DNA from: Acinetobacter sp. BY419
Lineage (GTDB): Bacteria > Pseudomonadota > Gammaproteobacteria > Pseudomonadales > Moraxellaceae
NCBI RefSeq assembly: GCF_019038395.1
Contig: NZ_JAGFXZ010000018.1
Location: 1-61,343 of the forward strand
DNA: 61,343 nt
Direction of reading: 5' to 3'
Both the position numbers and the translations under genes were made by a program. Under the pieces are notes generated by a model that searched no databases, was not told the DNA's origin, and saw only the letters and a list, made by a program, of their open reading frames with translations. Positions within the stretch are counted from its first letter, which is position 1. The number at the start of each line of letters is the position of its first letter. This document shows, piece after piece, positions 46,130 through 54,683 of this stretch.

Positions 46130-47377
46130 ATGTTTAATCAAACGCTGCTTTCTCGATTTCAGTCTCCATCACCATATCTATGGCAAAAAATAGCGACTGC
46201 ATTGTGCTTCTTTAGCCTGGGCTTTAGTACTGCGGCTTGGGCACCTTTAATTCCATATGCACAGCAGCGCCTGTTATTAAATCATGCTGATTTTGGCCTG
46301 TTATTGCTCTGTGCCGGGATCGGTTCGATGCTGGCTATGCCACTGGCAGGCCGACTGGCCAATGCCTTAGGTTGTCGTGCAGTTTTGGCCGTAATTCTCA
46401 GTGCATTTTTGTTCATTCTGCCTGCTCTGGCTTATAGCCCAAACCACTTAATCATGGCAATCAGCCTGTTTTTCTTTGGCGCCAGTGCGGGTGCGTTGGG
46501 CGTAACTGTCAATATTCAGGCTGCACAGATTGAGAAAAAACTCGGTAAAAGTTTAATGTCGGGTTTTCATGGGGTATGTAGCTTAGGTGGTCTAGCAGGT
46601 GTGCTGGGGATGACCATGTTAATGGGATTCGGTTTAGCGCCTTTAACCGGTGCGCTCATTGTCTCTGGGATTATATTACTTATTGCGTTATTGGCTGTTC
46701 CCTTTAGCTTGGGTGCTGAGCCAAAAACAGCGACAGAGGAAACGTCATCATCAGAACAGCCAGTGAAAAAAGCAGCACCAACCTGGATAATTTTAGGCAT
46801 TGGTCTGATCTGTTTTGTTGCTTTTCTCTCAGAAGGTGCTGCTATGGACTGGAGTGGTATTTATCTTACTACCGAGTTTAGTCTGTCGGCGGCGAAAACC
46901 GGTTTGGCATATAGTTTCTTTGCTGCCTTGATGGTACTCGGACGCTTTAGCGGACACTTGATTATTCAACAGTTGGGTGAAAAAAATACGATTCTGTTAA
47001 GTGCACTCTTGGCTGCAACCGGTTTATTGACAGTGGTGTTTGCGCCAGTCTGGCAAGTAGTGTTGGTAGGTTATGCTATTTTAGGTTTAGGTAGCGCCAA
47101 TATTGTACCGCTGATGTTTTCTCGTGCAGGACGTCAAAAAACTTTGGCTTCCCATGTGGCCTTGTCTTATGTGTCGGTATTTGCCTATACAGGTTCATTG
47201 ATTGGACCGGCATTGGTGGGCTTCGGCAGTGAAATTATCGGATTGAGTCTGGTATTTAGCGTCATTGCGATTGCTCTATTGAGTATTGTGATTTTGAATC
47301 ACCTCACTGCAGATCCAAGAGAAGTGCAACAAAGCGAAGATCTTGTGGCGCCTATGCATAACGAAACACCAGCTTAA
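46130..47377 (+). CDS. MFS transporter
   Basis: A 415-residue major facilitator with two six-helix halves joined by an acidic-basic loop around 200-220 (EPKTATEETSSSEQPVKKAA). The first half has ALGCRAVLAV in the A-motif region and GFHGVCSLGGLAG. It resembles bacterial MFS proteins of the fucose-permease/YfcJ-like group, but the substrate cannot be named. It lies between the glycosyltransferase cluster and trehalose genes without overlap to either, and its own stop codon is inside the terminator stem. Confidence 0.87.
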   Translation: MFNQTLLSRFQSPSPYLWQKIATALCFFSLGFSTAAWAPLIPYAQQRLLLNHADFGLLLLCAGIGSMLAMPLAGRLANALGCRAVLAVILSAFLFILPALAYSPNHLIMAISLFFFGASAGALGVTVNIQAAQIEKKLGKSLMSGFHGVCSLGGLAGVLGMTMLMGFGLAPLTGALIVSGIILLIALLAVPFSLGAEPKTATEETSSSEQPVKKAAPTWIILGIGLICFVAFLSEGAAMDWSGIYLTTEFSLSAAKTGLAYSFFAALMVLGRFSGHLIIQQLGEKNTILLSALLAATGLLTVVFAPVWQVVLVGYAILGLGSANIVPLMFSRAGRQKTLASHVALSYVSVFAYTGSLIGPALVGFGSEIIGLSLVFSVIAIALLSIVILNHLTADPREVQQSEDLVAPMHNETPA

Positions 47378-47391
47378 TGCTGGTGTTTTTT
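47364..47391 (+). terminator. Terminator overlapping the MFS stop codon
   Basis: AAACACCAGC and GCTGGTGTTTTTT pair around TTAAT; the stop codon is in the loop region. It separates convergent MFS and otsA genes. Confidence 0.75.
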
Positions 47392-47403
47392 CAGGTTAAA
47401 AAT

Positions 47404-48837
47404 TTAGGCCTGTACACTGAACTGGGTTGAAGCTCCGGTGGCCACAGGGCGATAGATCCGCAGGCTCTGTGAATTTTTCAGGTCAGTAATAAACTGATCA
47501 CGCCAGCGGATAATATCAAAGTTTTTTAAGCCCTGACTTAAATAACGATACCGCTCTAAACGTTCTGATTTAGACATGCGCAGCGCTTTTTTCAAGGCTT
47601 TGGCCATACTGTCATGCTCATAAGGGTCGACCAGTAAGGCTTCTCGCATTTGTTCAGCAGCACCCGCATATTTAGACAGAATCAGGACGCCTGGATCTAG
47701 GGGATCCTGTGCGGCAATATATTCCTTGGCCACCAGATTCATGCCATCCCGGATCGAATTTACCCAGCAGATATCCGCCTTACGATACAGTTGCATCAAG
47801 GCTTCATGCCCTAAGGTGTCATAGCTGCAATTGAAAGGTACCCAGTCCGCGGTGCCATGCTGGGTATTGATTTCTTCCACGGCAGATTTAAATTGCTCAT
47901 ATAGGTTCTGATAGGTTTTTACATCCAGTCGGCATGGACAGGCAATTTGCAATTGCTGGAATTGATTTTTAAATTCCGGCTGATCTTCCAGCAAGCTTTG
48001 CAAAGATCCGATTTTTTCAAGTAAACCTTTACTGTAATCAATCCGGTCAACCGAAATAACAGTTTTATAAGGCTGTACTGTATCCAGATCAAAGGGGAGC
48101 TTTTCCAATTGAGAATCTGAAGCCTGATTTTGTAGTTGCACAGGATGCACGCCAATTGGATAGCATTTCACATGAATTTTTCTAGTTTGATAATTCAGGA
48201 TTTCGCTATGACGATGCTGCACTTTCAATGTCTGTTCAAGGAACTGCAGACAGTTTTCCTGGTCGCGAGAAGTCTGTAAACCCAGCACATCATAATTAGC
48301 CAAATGATGGGCAAGATCGCGATAGGCAGGCAAGGTCTGCCAGAGTCTCAGTTCAGGAAAGGGAATATGCAGGAAAAAGCCAAGACGGTTACGCATGCCC
48401 AATTTTCGGCAATAGTGCGCCACACTTAAAAAATGGTAATCATGTATCCAGATGATATCTTGCGGAGACGCCACCTGTTTCAGGTGCTTGGCAAAACGCA
48501 AATTGACATCCTGATAGGTTTTAAAATCTTGCGGCTGATAATCCACAAGTTGATGTTGGTCGTGCATCAGCGGCCACAACGCATTATTGGCAAAACCACA
48601 ATAAAAACCTTGATATTGGGATTCAGTTAATGGACTCGTGTGATATTCAACATTCTGATGCTTCAGGATTTGAAACTTCTGCTCTTTGGCCTGATCGATT
48701 CTGGATCCATTCCAGCCCACCCAGATACCGCCTATATCCTGCAAAGCATCCTGCAATGCCACCGCTAATCCACCGGCCTGAGTATTGTCTGACTTAGGTA
48801 GATTTACACGATTTGATAACACTATGAGTTTCGACAT
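47404..48837 (-). CDS. otsA: Trehalose-6-phosphate synthase
   Basis: A 477-residue GT20 enzyme that joins glucose from a nucleotide-glucose to glucose-6-phosphate. The N-terminal SNRVNLPKSDNTQAGGLAVA and WIHDYHF loop and the later SVDRIDYSKGL and DGMNLVAKEY motifs are typical of OtsA. Trehalose protects against drying, salt and heat. The gene starts 44 bases inside the end of otsB, so the order is otsB-otsA with overlap. Confidence 0.94.
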   Translation of the reverse strand: MSKLIVLSNRVNLPKSDNTQAGGLAVALQDALQDIGGIWVGWNGSRIDQAKEQKFQILKHQNVEYHTSPLTESQYQGFYCGFANNALWPLMHDQHQLVDYQPQDFKTYQDVNLRFAKHLKQVASPQDIIWIHDYHFLSVAHYCRKLGMRNRLGFFLHIPFPELRLWQTLPAYRDLAHHLANYDVLGLQTSRDQENCLQFLEQTLKVQHRHSEILNYQTRKIHVKCYPIGVHPVQLQNQASDSQLEKLPFDLDTVQPYKTVISVDRIDYSKGLLEKIGSLQSLLEDQPEFKNQFQQLQIACPCRLDVKTYQNLYEQFKSAVEEINTQHGTADWVPFNCSYDTLGHEALMQLYRKADICWVNSIRDGMNLVAKEYIAAQDPLDPGVLILSKYAGAAEQMREALLVDPYEHDSMAKALKKALRMSKSERLERYRYLSQGLKNFDIIRWRDQFITDLKNSQSLRIYRPVATGASTQFSVQA

Positions 48838-49678
48838 GTAATTTCTCCAATAATAATAATTGTTGTTGTGCTTTCAATATTTTTAAAAATTCTGCTAGAA
48901 AAGCCTGCACTTGGGTCACGTTTTCGAGGCGATATTGTGCCATGGTGCTGCCTGTGCCGACTTTGATAGAGCAGCCCTTGAATGTATTGATCACCTGAAA
49001 ACCGGCTTCGTCAGTCAGGTCATCTCCAATAAAAATGGGGTAATGCTCACTTAAGTGATATTGCTGAATGATCTGTTGGATGGCTGAACCTTTATTTGCC
49101 CCTTTGGGCACCAGTTCAAATACAAACTTTCCAGCCTTAAGCTCAAAATCTTGAAAATGAGCGAGACAATCCAAGGCAAATGTATGCACTTGCTGTTCTA
49201 AATCGGGATATTCACGAAAATGCAGGGCTACTGAATAGTCTTTAATTTCTATTCGAATTTGAGGAATCTGAACAGTATGTTCTGTAATATAATTTTTTAA
49301 TAATTCAAACTGTTCACAATTTAAATCAGTTAAATGACTTATATGCGATTGATAGTTTAATTCCAGACCATGAGAGCCGGCTATATTCCAGTCAAATGGA
49401 TGAATAAGTTGTTGGGCTTGTACTATAGAGCGACCCGTGACTAATACTAGCTGAATATATTGGTGTAATTCTTTTAAGGTGTTTAAGGTCTCGGTCTTAA
49501 TTATACTTTTTGCCGGATCTGGATGAAATTCAGAAATGGTGCCATCAATATCAAGGAATAAAACCAGTTTATGAGAATAAATATTAGATTTGAGCTGATT
49601 TAAAATCACTTGCGCCAATATATAAGAAGATGTAGCAAGTGAATCTTCTAAATCTTGATCTGCTGGTTGATTCGACAT
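48794..49678 (-). CDS. otsB: Trehalose-6-phosphate phosphatase
   Basis: A 294-residue HAD phosphatase that releases trehalose. The nucleophile motif LFLDIDGTISEFHPDPA gives D43 and D45, and GDDLTDEAGF is the later Mg site. The C-terminal helices are shared with the otsA start region because the genes overlap. It is transcribed before otsA, giving stoichiometric coupling. The upstream region is a long AT-rich gap. Confidence 0.93.
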   Translation of the reverse strand: MSNQPADQDLEDSLATSSYILAQVILNQLKSNIYSHKLVLFLDIDGTISEFHPDPAKSIIKTETLNTLKELHQYIQLVLVTGRSIVQAQQLIHPFDWNIAGSHGLELNYQSHISHLTDLNCEQFELLKNYITEHTVQIPQIRIEIKDYSVALHFREYPDLEQQVHTFALDCLAHFQDFELKAGKFVFELVPKGANKGSAIQQIIQQYHLSEHYPIFIGDDLTDEAGFQVINTFKGCSIKVGTGSTMAQYRLENVTQVQAFLAEFLKILKAQQQLLLLEKLHVETHSVIKSCKST

Positions 49679-50716
49679 AAATCTTAGTTAAGCCTATGAA
49701 ATTAAATTGATTTAAAATTAAAAACTATCTGAACAGTCTTTGATTTAGTTAAATTTATAACATATTTCATTTAACAGACCGGTTTTAAGTGCAGAAAAGA
49801 AACACTTTTAACAAGTACAGTTACTTTGTAAGATTTAGAAATATTTTAATAAAAAACAATTATTGTTAATAAATTTTAAAAATAAATTTATGGAGGTTTT
49901 TTAGTTTTATGATTTGAATGAAGTGGGTTTTTAAAAACCTTGAATAATAAAATTTATTATTTAATTGTTATTTTTGAATGGATATTTTTTTGATTAATTT
50001 ATATAGGTTATTATTTATTTTTTAGATATATATTATTTTGTTTAAGTGTATTCAGGGGTTTGATTTTTAGTTTTTTAAAATAAAATTCTTGCATAAATAT
50101 TTGGCTTAAACTCATGAAATTTAATGATTTTTAAAACTGGATAAGCCGTTTAATGAAGAAATAATACTAGAATGAATGATAGGGGATTTCGAATAATAAA
50201 ATTATTTTGTGATTATTTTTTTAGGGTTTTATACAATTTAAAGAGCTTCTTCATTTAGTAGAATAGGTTGATTTTTTTAATGTCAATCTCTGAATTTTAT
50301 CATGAGGTATAGAATTTTGATGAAAAGCAAACTTATATGCTGTGATTAAAGGTTAAAAATAATCTGAATATTATTGTTTTTGGGTCAAGGTGTGGGTCCT
50401 AGATGAAGTTGAACTAAAGAGAGAAGTTCGATGGACTGTGCTGTTGCAATGAAAAAGCTGATACAAAAGAGCAAAAAACAGATCATCAGTGATTTCAGAT
50501 TGCTTCAAAAATTAAGTGAGGTTTCGAGTAAATAAATTTCTGCTCAAAGGAAGGGGCTGCTTTAGCATTCACAGAATACTGATCAGCAAAAGAGAGAATA
50601 ATGATTGGAAGAAATAATGAAAAAAGTAATCAGCGTGAAATCAGTTGAGGGTTGTATCATTCAAATTAAACAGCCAAAACCAGATACAACCCGTTTATCA
50701 ACCTGAAAGGAAATAC
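49679..50716. other. Long AT-rich gap with little coding potential
   Basis: About 1,040 bases, strongly AT-rich, between otsB and a small gene. The left end must hold the otsBA promoter. Only one tiny candidate frame was found (50431-50535). No repeat family or IS terminus was recognised. Confidence 0.45.
50431..50535 (+). CDS. Candidate 34-residue basic micro-protein
   Basis: The frame begins MDCAVAMKKLIQKSKKQ and ends VSSK; AGAGAAG lies before the ATG. It is rich in lysine and leucine and would be helical. No homologue is known to me, and such a short frame could arise by chance. Confidence 0.25.
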   Translation: MDCAVAMKKLIQKSKKQIISDFRLLQKLSEVSSK

Positions 50717-50911
50717 TTAGATTTCTCTCCAGACTTCATTTTCGTCTTTTAAAGGAATTGTAAAGTTAAAGTCATCATCATTACTGACCAAAAGACTGGT
50801 GGGAGTCTGCATTACGACTTTCAAAACAGTGCCTGCTTCAAAAATAATAGGATCGCAGTTTTCCTTTCTCAGCGTCACGGGTTTAAGTAATTCAATTACT
50901 GAACTTTCCAT
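50717..50911 (-). CDS. Small hypothetical protein
   Basis: A 64-residue protein starting at ATG 50911 (an alternative TTG is four codons upstream). It reads MESSVIELLKPVTLRKEN then a beta-rich segment ending FTIPLKDENEVWREI. It looks like a small single-domain barrel protein, without membrane segments. No family is recognised. It is a lone gene in an AT-rich gap. Confidence 0.55.
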   Translation of the reverse strand: MESSVIELLKPVTLRKENCDPIIFEAGTVLKVVMQTPTSLLVSNDDDFNFTIPLKDENEVWREI

Positions 50912-51206
50912 AGTTTTTCCCAAAATAAGATTACTTTTCGATAATTAAATCATAACATGATTTTTGAAAATTTAACTGTTTCTTCAAAAACTGAGAACTT
51001 GATCAATGATTTGTTTAGCTAAGAAGAAGTGCGCTATTCGGGGAAGGATACCGAGAGGATATATTGCACAACTGATTTTTATCTTATTGTTGTAGTGCTC
51101 AGAAGCATGATGTTCTTTGATATAAAACAGAAAAATAGCTGAGATAAAAGTCTATCAAGATAGAATAATTTTAAAAATATCATGGTCTTCGCCTTTTTAT
51201 GTTGCT

Positions 51207-51302
51207 CTAGCTAAAGATAAAAATCGAGAATGAAAGAAGAATCATGATGCAGAGCCCAATTATAAAAATAATTTTTATAAGGACTCCGCCTCGTAATGTC
51301 AT
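51207..51302 (-). CDS. Candidate 31-residue single-helix membrane protein
   Basis: The minus-strand frame from ATG 51302 reads MTLRGGVLIKIIFIIGLC then IMILLSFSIFIF, a basic N-terminus followed by one continuous membrane helix. AGGG lies about 6 bases before the ATG. Small membrane proteins of this form (for example KdpF- or toxin-like peptides) are commonly missed in annotation. No specific family is claimed. Confidence 0.45.
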   Translation of the reverse strand: MTLRGGVLIKIIFIIGLCIMILLSFSIFIFS

Positions 51303-51409
51303 GTTTACCCTAAATTGCAAATTATTGCTTTATAACAGTAAAAGTCTAAAATAAGAATAAACTAGGCGTCATTGGGATAACCAGGATATTGAAGGAGAAC
51401 TAGGTCAGC

Positions 51410-52603
51410 ATGTTCAAGTCATTTTTCCCTAAACCCCTCTGGTTTTTTAGCAGCCTGATTTTGTGGTTTGTCATTAATCTTGTGCTTTGGCATAGTGGCG
51501 GATCAGGATGGGGAGTCTATCTGGGTTTCCCTGAAGGCTATTCTGAGGAAAGTCTTGCGATCGGCATCAGTCGTTTCTGGTCGGCTCAATTTATCTGGTT
51601 CTATCTCTGGTTTTTCGTTGCGACCGCTATATTTGCCCTGTTTTGGCAATGGAAATTCAAACACCCATGGCAGCGCTGGTCGGTCTGGGGCTCGGCATTT
51701 ATTTTGTTTAATATCTGGTTCGGGGTGCAGGGCAATGTCGTATTAAACGAATGGTATAGCCCGTTTTATGATCAGATTCAGCAGATGCTTACCAATGGCG
51801 GTGGTGATGTTTCATTGCTGTATCAGGGGGCATTGACCTTTATTTATATTGCGATGGTCTATGTGACTCTGGCGGTATTTAACCTGTTTTTTGTCAGCCA
51901 TTATGTTTTCCGCTGGCGTACTGCGATGAATGACTATTACACGGCACATTGGGAAAAATTACGCCATATCGAAGGTGCATCACAACGTATCCAGGAAGAT
52001 ACCATGCGCTTTGCCAAAACCACGGAACAGTTGAGCGTGTCGCTGATTGAAGCGCTGATGTTACTGATGGCATTCCTCCCGATCTTGTATCAGCTGTCTA
52101 GTCATGTGAAGGTCTTGCCGATTGTGGGGGAAATACCGCATGCTTTAATGTGGGCCTCGATCGGTTGGGCGCTATTGGGCACGGTCATTTTATTGGTGGT
52201 AGGAATGAAGCTGCCCGGACTGGAGTTTAATAATCAGAAAGTTGAGGCAGCGTATCGTAAAGAGCTGGTATATGGCGAAGATTATGCTGATCGGGCGCAT
52301 CCGCTGACATTACAAGAGCTGTTTAGCCGGGTACGCTGGAATTATTTCCGGCTGTATTTTCACTATGCTTATTTCAACATGGTTCGGATCTGGTATTTGC
52401 AATTAGATAATATCTACGGATTATTTATTCTGTTTCCAAGTATTGCAGCAGGGGCAATTACCCTGGGTTTGATGATGCAAATCCTGAATGTGTTTGGTAA
52501 AGTACGAGAATCTTTCCAGTATCTGATTCTGTCATGGCCCACGATTATTGAGCTCATATCGATTTATAAACGTTTGAAAGCATTTGAATCACATATCGAT
52601 TAA
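51410..52603 (+). CDS. sbmA: SbmA/BacA-family peptide transporter
   Basis: A 397-residue inner-membrane protein with about eight helices, matching the SbmA/BacA family of proton-driven peptide importers that take up peptide antibiotics and microcins. Typical blocks are NEWYSPFYDQIQQML, FRWRTAMNDYYTAHWEKLRHIEGASQRIQEDTMR (split here only for naming) and the C-terminal SWPTIIELISIYKRLKAFE. No ATPase domain is fused, which separates it from the ABC-type relatives. The ribosome site is AAGGAG. A terminator follows at 52634-52663. Confidence 0.92.
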   Translation: MFKSFFPKPLWFFSSLILWFVINLVLWHSGGSGWGVYLGFPEGYSEESLAIGISRFWSAQFIWFYLWFFVATAIFALFWQWKFKHPWQRWSVWGSAFILFNIWFGVQGNVVLNEWYSPFYDQIQQMLTNGGGDVSLLYQGALTFIYIAMVYVTLAVFNLFFVSHYVFRWRTAMNDYYTAHWEKLRHIEGASQRIQEDTMRFAKTTEQLSVSLIEALMLLMAFLPILYQLSSHVKVLPIVGEIPHALMWASIGWALLGTVILLVVGMKLPGLEFNNQKVEAAYRKELVYGEDYADRAHPLTLQELFSRVRWNYFRLYFHYAYFNMVRIWYLQLDNIYGLFILFPSIAAGAITLGLMMQILNVFGKVRESFQYLILSWPTIIELISIYKRLKAFESHID

Positions 52604-52633
52604 TTTTTTCTTATATTATTGCCATGCTTTATT

Positions 52634-52663
52634 AGCCAAACAGACATAAGTTTGGCTTTTTTT
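52634..52663 (+). terminator. Terminator after sbmA
   Basis: AGCCAAAC and GTTTGGCT form the stem, followed by seven or so T residues. Confidence 0.8.
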
Positions 52664-52937
52664 ATGGTGAGTTGGTCCATAAAATCCAATGGAAAATACC
52701 GATCTTGCCCTTGCTCAGATGAATTGTGTAAATAGTTTCATAACCTCCCAATATTGGGGTATTCAGATATTTTTTTCTTGGCTAGAATCCTAATTGCCAG
52801 CCAAGATGGCGTTTAATTTCCAGTGGTTTAACGTATAAAAATAACCAATGTACGTTGAGGAAATTATTCTTAAGCTGATCTTGTTCAGGCAATGCTGCAG
52901 AGGATAAAAGGTAATTTTTATTACATATAATAATAAG

Positions 52938-52998
52938 GCTCTGTAGTGTTCCCTGAATAAGCCGCCGAAGAAGGTTTCACCGCCTTCTTCGGTTTTTT
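52938..52998 (+). ncRNA. Candidate short RNA
   Basis: A TATAAT box at 52926-52931 lies a few bases upstream, and a strong intrinsic terminator ends at 52998. No -35 box at the right spacing was seen and no gene precedes the terminator. The case for a small RNA rests on the orphan terminator alone. Confidence 0.25.
52965..52998 (+). terminator. Strong orphan terminator
   Basis: CCGAAGAAGG pairs perfectly with CCTTCTTCGG around an 8-base loop, followed by six T residues. No coding gene ends within 360 bases upstream. Confidence 0.85.
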
Positions 52999-53223
52999 AT
53001 GTGTTTTTTCTCTCTTTTTCCTCAGTCCTTAATCATATTTTTTATACTTTGATCTCGTTTAAGAATGATACTTGTGTCTATTTTTATCAGGTGAAGCTTG
53101 GCATAATCAGCAAAGTTGAAGGGTATATGTGCCTTTTTACCGTTTAAATATTATAGTTATCAATATCTTGTATTTGTTGTTTTGTGCTATTTACGCTATG
53201 TTATACAGGGATTTGGGGTTGAG

Positions 53224-54258
53224 ATGTTTGCTGTGAAGCTAAAAGTAATAATTCTAATAATAGGGGCGGCAGGTTTAGCTGGTTGTAATAGTATGAATCG
53301 GTTGAAATCAGAGGTTTTACATCCTTTTGCCAGTCCGGAAGAACTAATCGCCAAGCGGGCTTTGAACCAACGTGATGGCAGTGCAAAAGATTATATTTAT
53401 CTTTGGGGACAAGCACAGAAAAATAACACCACTCAGGCCATGTATCCGCGTTCGGTACTGACGCAGTATTGTCATGAACAGGGCGGTAAATTTTCCCTAC
53501 TGTATAGAAGTAATTTTAATGCAGTGGCAGATGTTGCCCAGCGCAAACGCCTGAGTGCCAATCGAGGCGTTGTACAGGGGAGTGGTGCCTATCAGTGCCG
53601 TATGGATGACCTGGCTGAAAGCTGGATCGTCTCGATTGAGCCGGTTTCTGAACGGCAGGTTGATAAAACTAGCCAGAACCGTAGCGTTCGACTGCTGACC
53701 AGGCTCATGAGTACGACTGAAGCGACAAACTTTTATCTGGCTACAAATAAGGCCACTGTTGCTACACAAAAAAAGACCGCTGTATCTATCAAAACTCCTG
53801 TAGCGAAGACAACGAATGAGATTAAAGAGTCAGCGCGTAAAGAGCAGGAAAGGAAAGACTTGGAAAGAAAGGAATTAGAAAAAAAAGAGCTGGAGAAAAA
53901 AGAAACAGAGAAAAAACAGCTAGCAGCGGCATCAGTTCGAGCTGTGGTGGCAGAAACACCGCAACAGCAGCAGATGAAGCTGTATGTTGCAGCACGCCGT
54001 GACATTAACAGCGGCAAGAATCTGAACAATGCCTGTAACAATGCCCAGCGTGCCTATAACTATGGCAAATTGCAGGGCACAGAGGGAACGCGTGTCTATA
54101 CTGAATCAGGGATGCTGGTCGCACGCTGTCTGAACAGTATTCCGGCCTATGCCAACCGCTTCCCGAATGCTAAAGCTCAAGCCCAGCGTACCTTGCAGAA
54201 TCTGGCCACCCACTATAATCATAGTGGTGCGAAGAATATGTTAAGACAGATAAAGTAA
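53224..54258 (+). CDS. Lipoprotein with a charged coiled-coil segment, unknown function
   Basis: A 344-residue lipoprotein. I chose ATG 53224 because it gives a short type II signal (KLKVIILIIGAAGLAGC, acyl-Cys near 20). Residues about 200-235 are a run of alternating Lys/Glu/Leu repeats (KDLERKELEKKELEKK), a single-helix or coiled-coil spacer, between a conserved N-terminal domain (about 25-165) and a Cys-containing C-terminal domain (about 255-344). The spacer suggests bridging from the outer-membrane inner leaflet to another layer. No family is recognised. Confidence 0.75.
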   Translation: MFAVKLKVIILIIGAAGLAGCNSMNRLKSEVLHPFASPEELIAKRALNQRDGSAKDYIYLWGQAQKNNTTQAMYPRSVLTQYCHEQGGKFSLLYRSNFNAVADVAQRKRLSANRGVVQGSGAYQCRMDDLAESWIVSIEPVSERQVDKTSQNRSVRLLTRLMSTTEATNFYLATNKATVATQKKTAVSIKTPVAKTTNEIKESARKEQERKDLERKELEKKELEKKETEKKQLAAASVRAVVAETPQQQQMKLYVAARRDINSGKNLNNACNNAQRAYNYGKLQGTEGTRVYTESGMLVARCLNSIPAYANRFPNAKAQAQRTLQNLATHYNHSGAKNMLRQIK

Positions 54259-54683
54259 CCTTAAGAAGTTCTCATGAAAGTTTTAGATCCTTAACGAGAG
54301 TATTCATCTATGTTTTTAGAGATGCGCATAAAAATAATTTAATTTTGAAGGTTCCTACATTTTGGTGAAGAGGGTTAAAGTAGGTTTAAAATTGATAGGA
54401 TGCTTTATTTTTATGAGTTTAGAGAAAATAAATAATAACTATTATCTGGATATCAATAAATTTAAATAGGCAAGAAGTATAACGAAGCCTGTATATGACG
54501 TGATAGTCATTATCTGGAATTTACTTATCATCATAATTGATTAAATTTAAGATTATTCAACCAAATATAATGAAATTTATTGGTACATCCTTTGCTTGAA
54601 CCTATTCAGTTTTGAATATATGAAAATAGAGCTAGCGGAAAAACTACTTGATTTCAAACCTATACAATAATGAGATTTATAAT
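54259..54683. other. AT-rich gap before the M13 peptidase pair
   Basis: About 420 bases without a credible gene. A short frame from an ATG at 54620 ends at 54667, just before the peptidase start, and is probably not functional. No operator or repeat was recognised. Confidence 0.4.

Larger units (their letters stand above)
52664..53223 (+). other. Gene-free interval with an orphan terminator
   Basis: A 560-base gap between sbmA's terminator and the lipoprotein gene. It contains a TATAAT at 52926-52931 and a strong terminator at 52965-52998, which together could delimit a very short transcript. The remainder is the presumed promoter of the lipoprotein gene. Confidence 0.4.

Noticed and set aside
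50040..50716. Origin- or centromere-like AT-rich region
   Set aside because: AT-richness is the only feature; no iterons, DnaA-box cluster or parS-like repeats were seen.
52664..52735. A 23-codon frame after the sbmA terminator with two cysteines
   Set aside because: It has no ribosome site and begins immediately inside the terminator T run.
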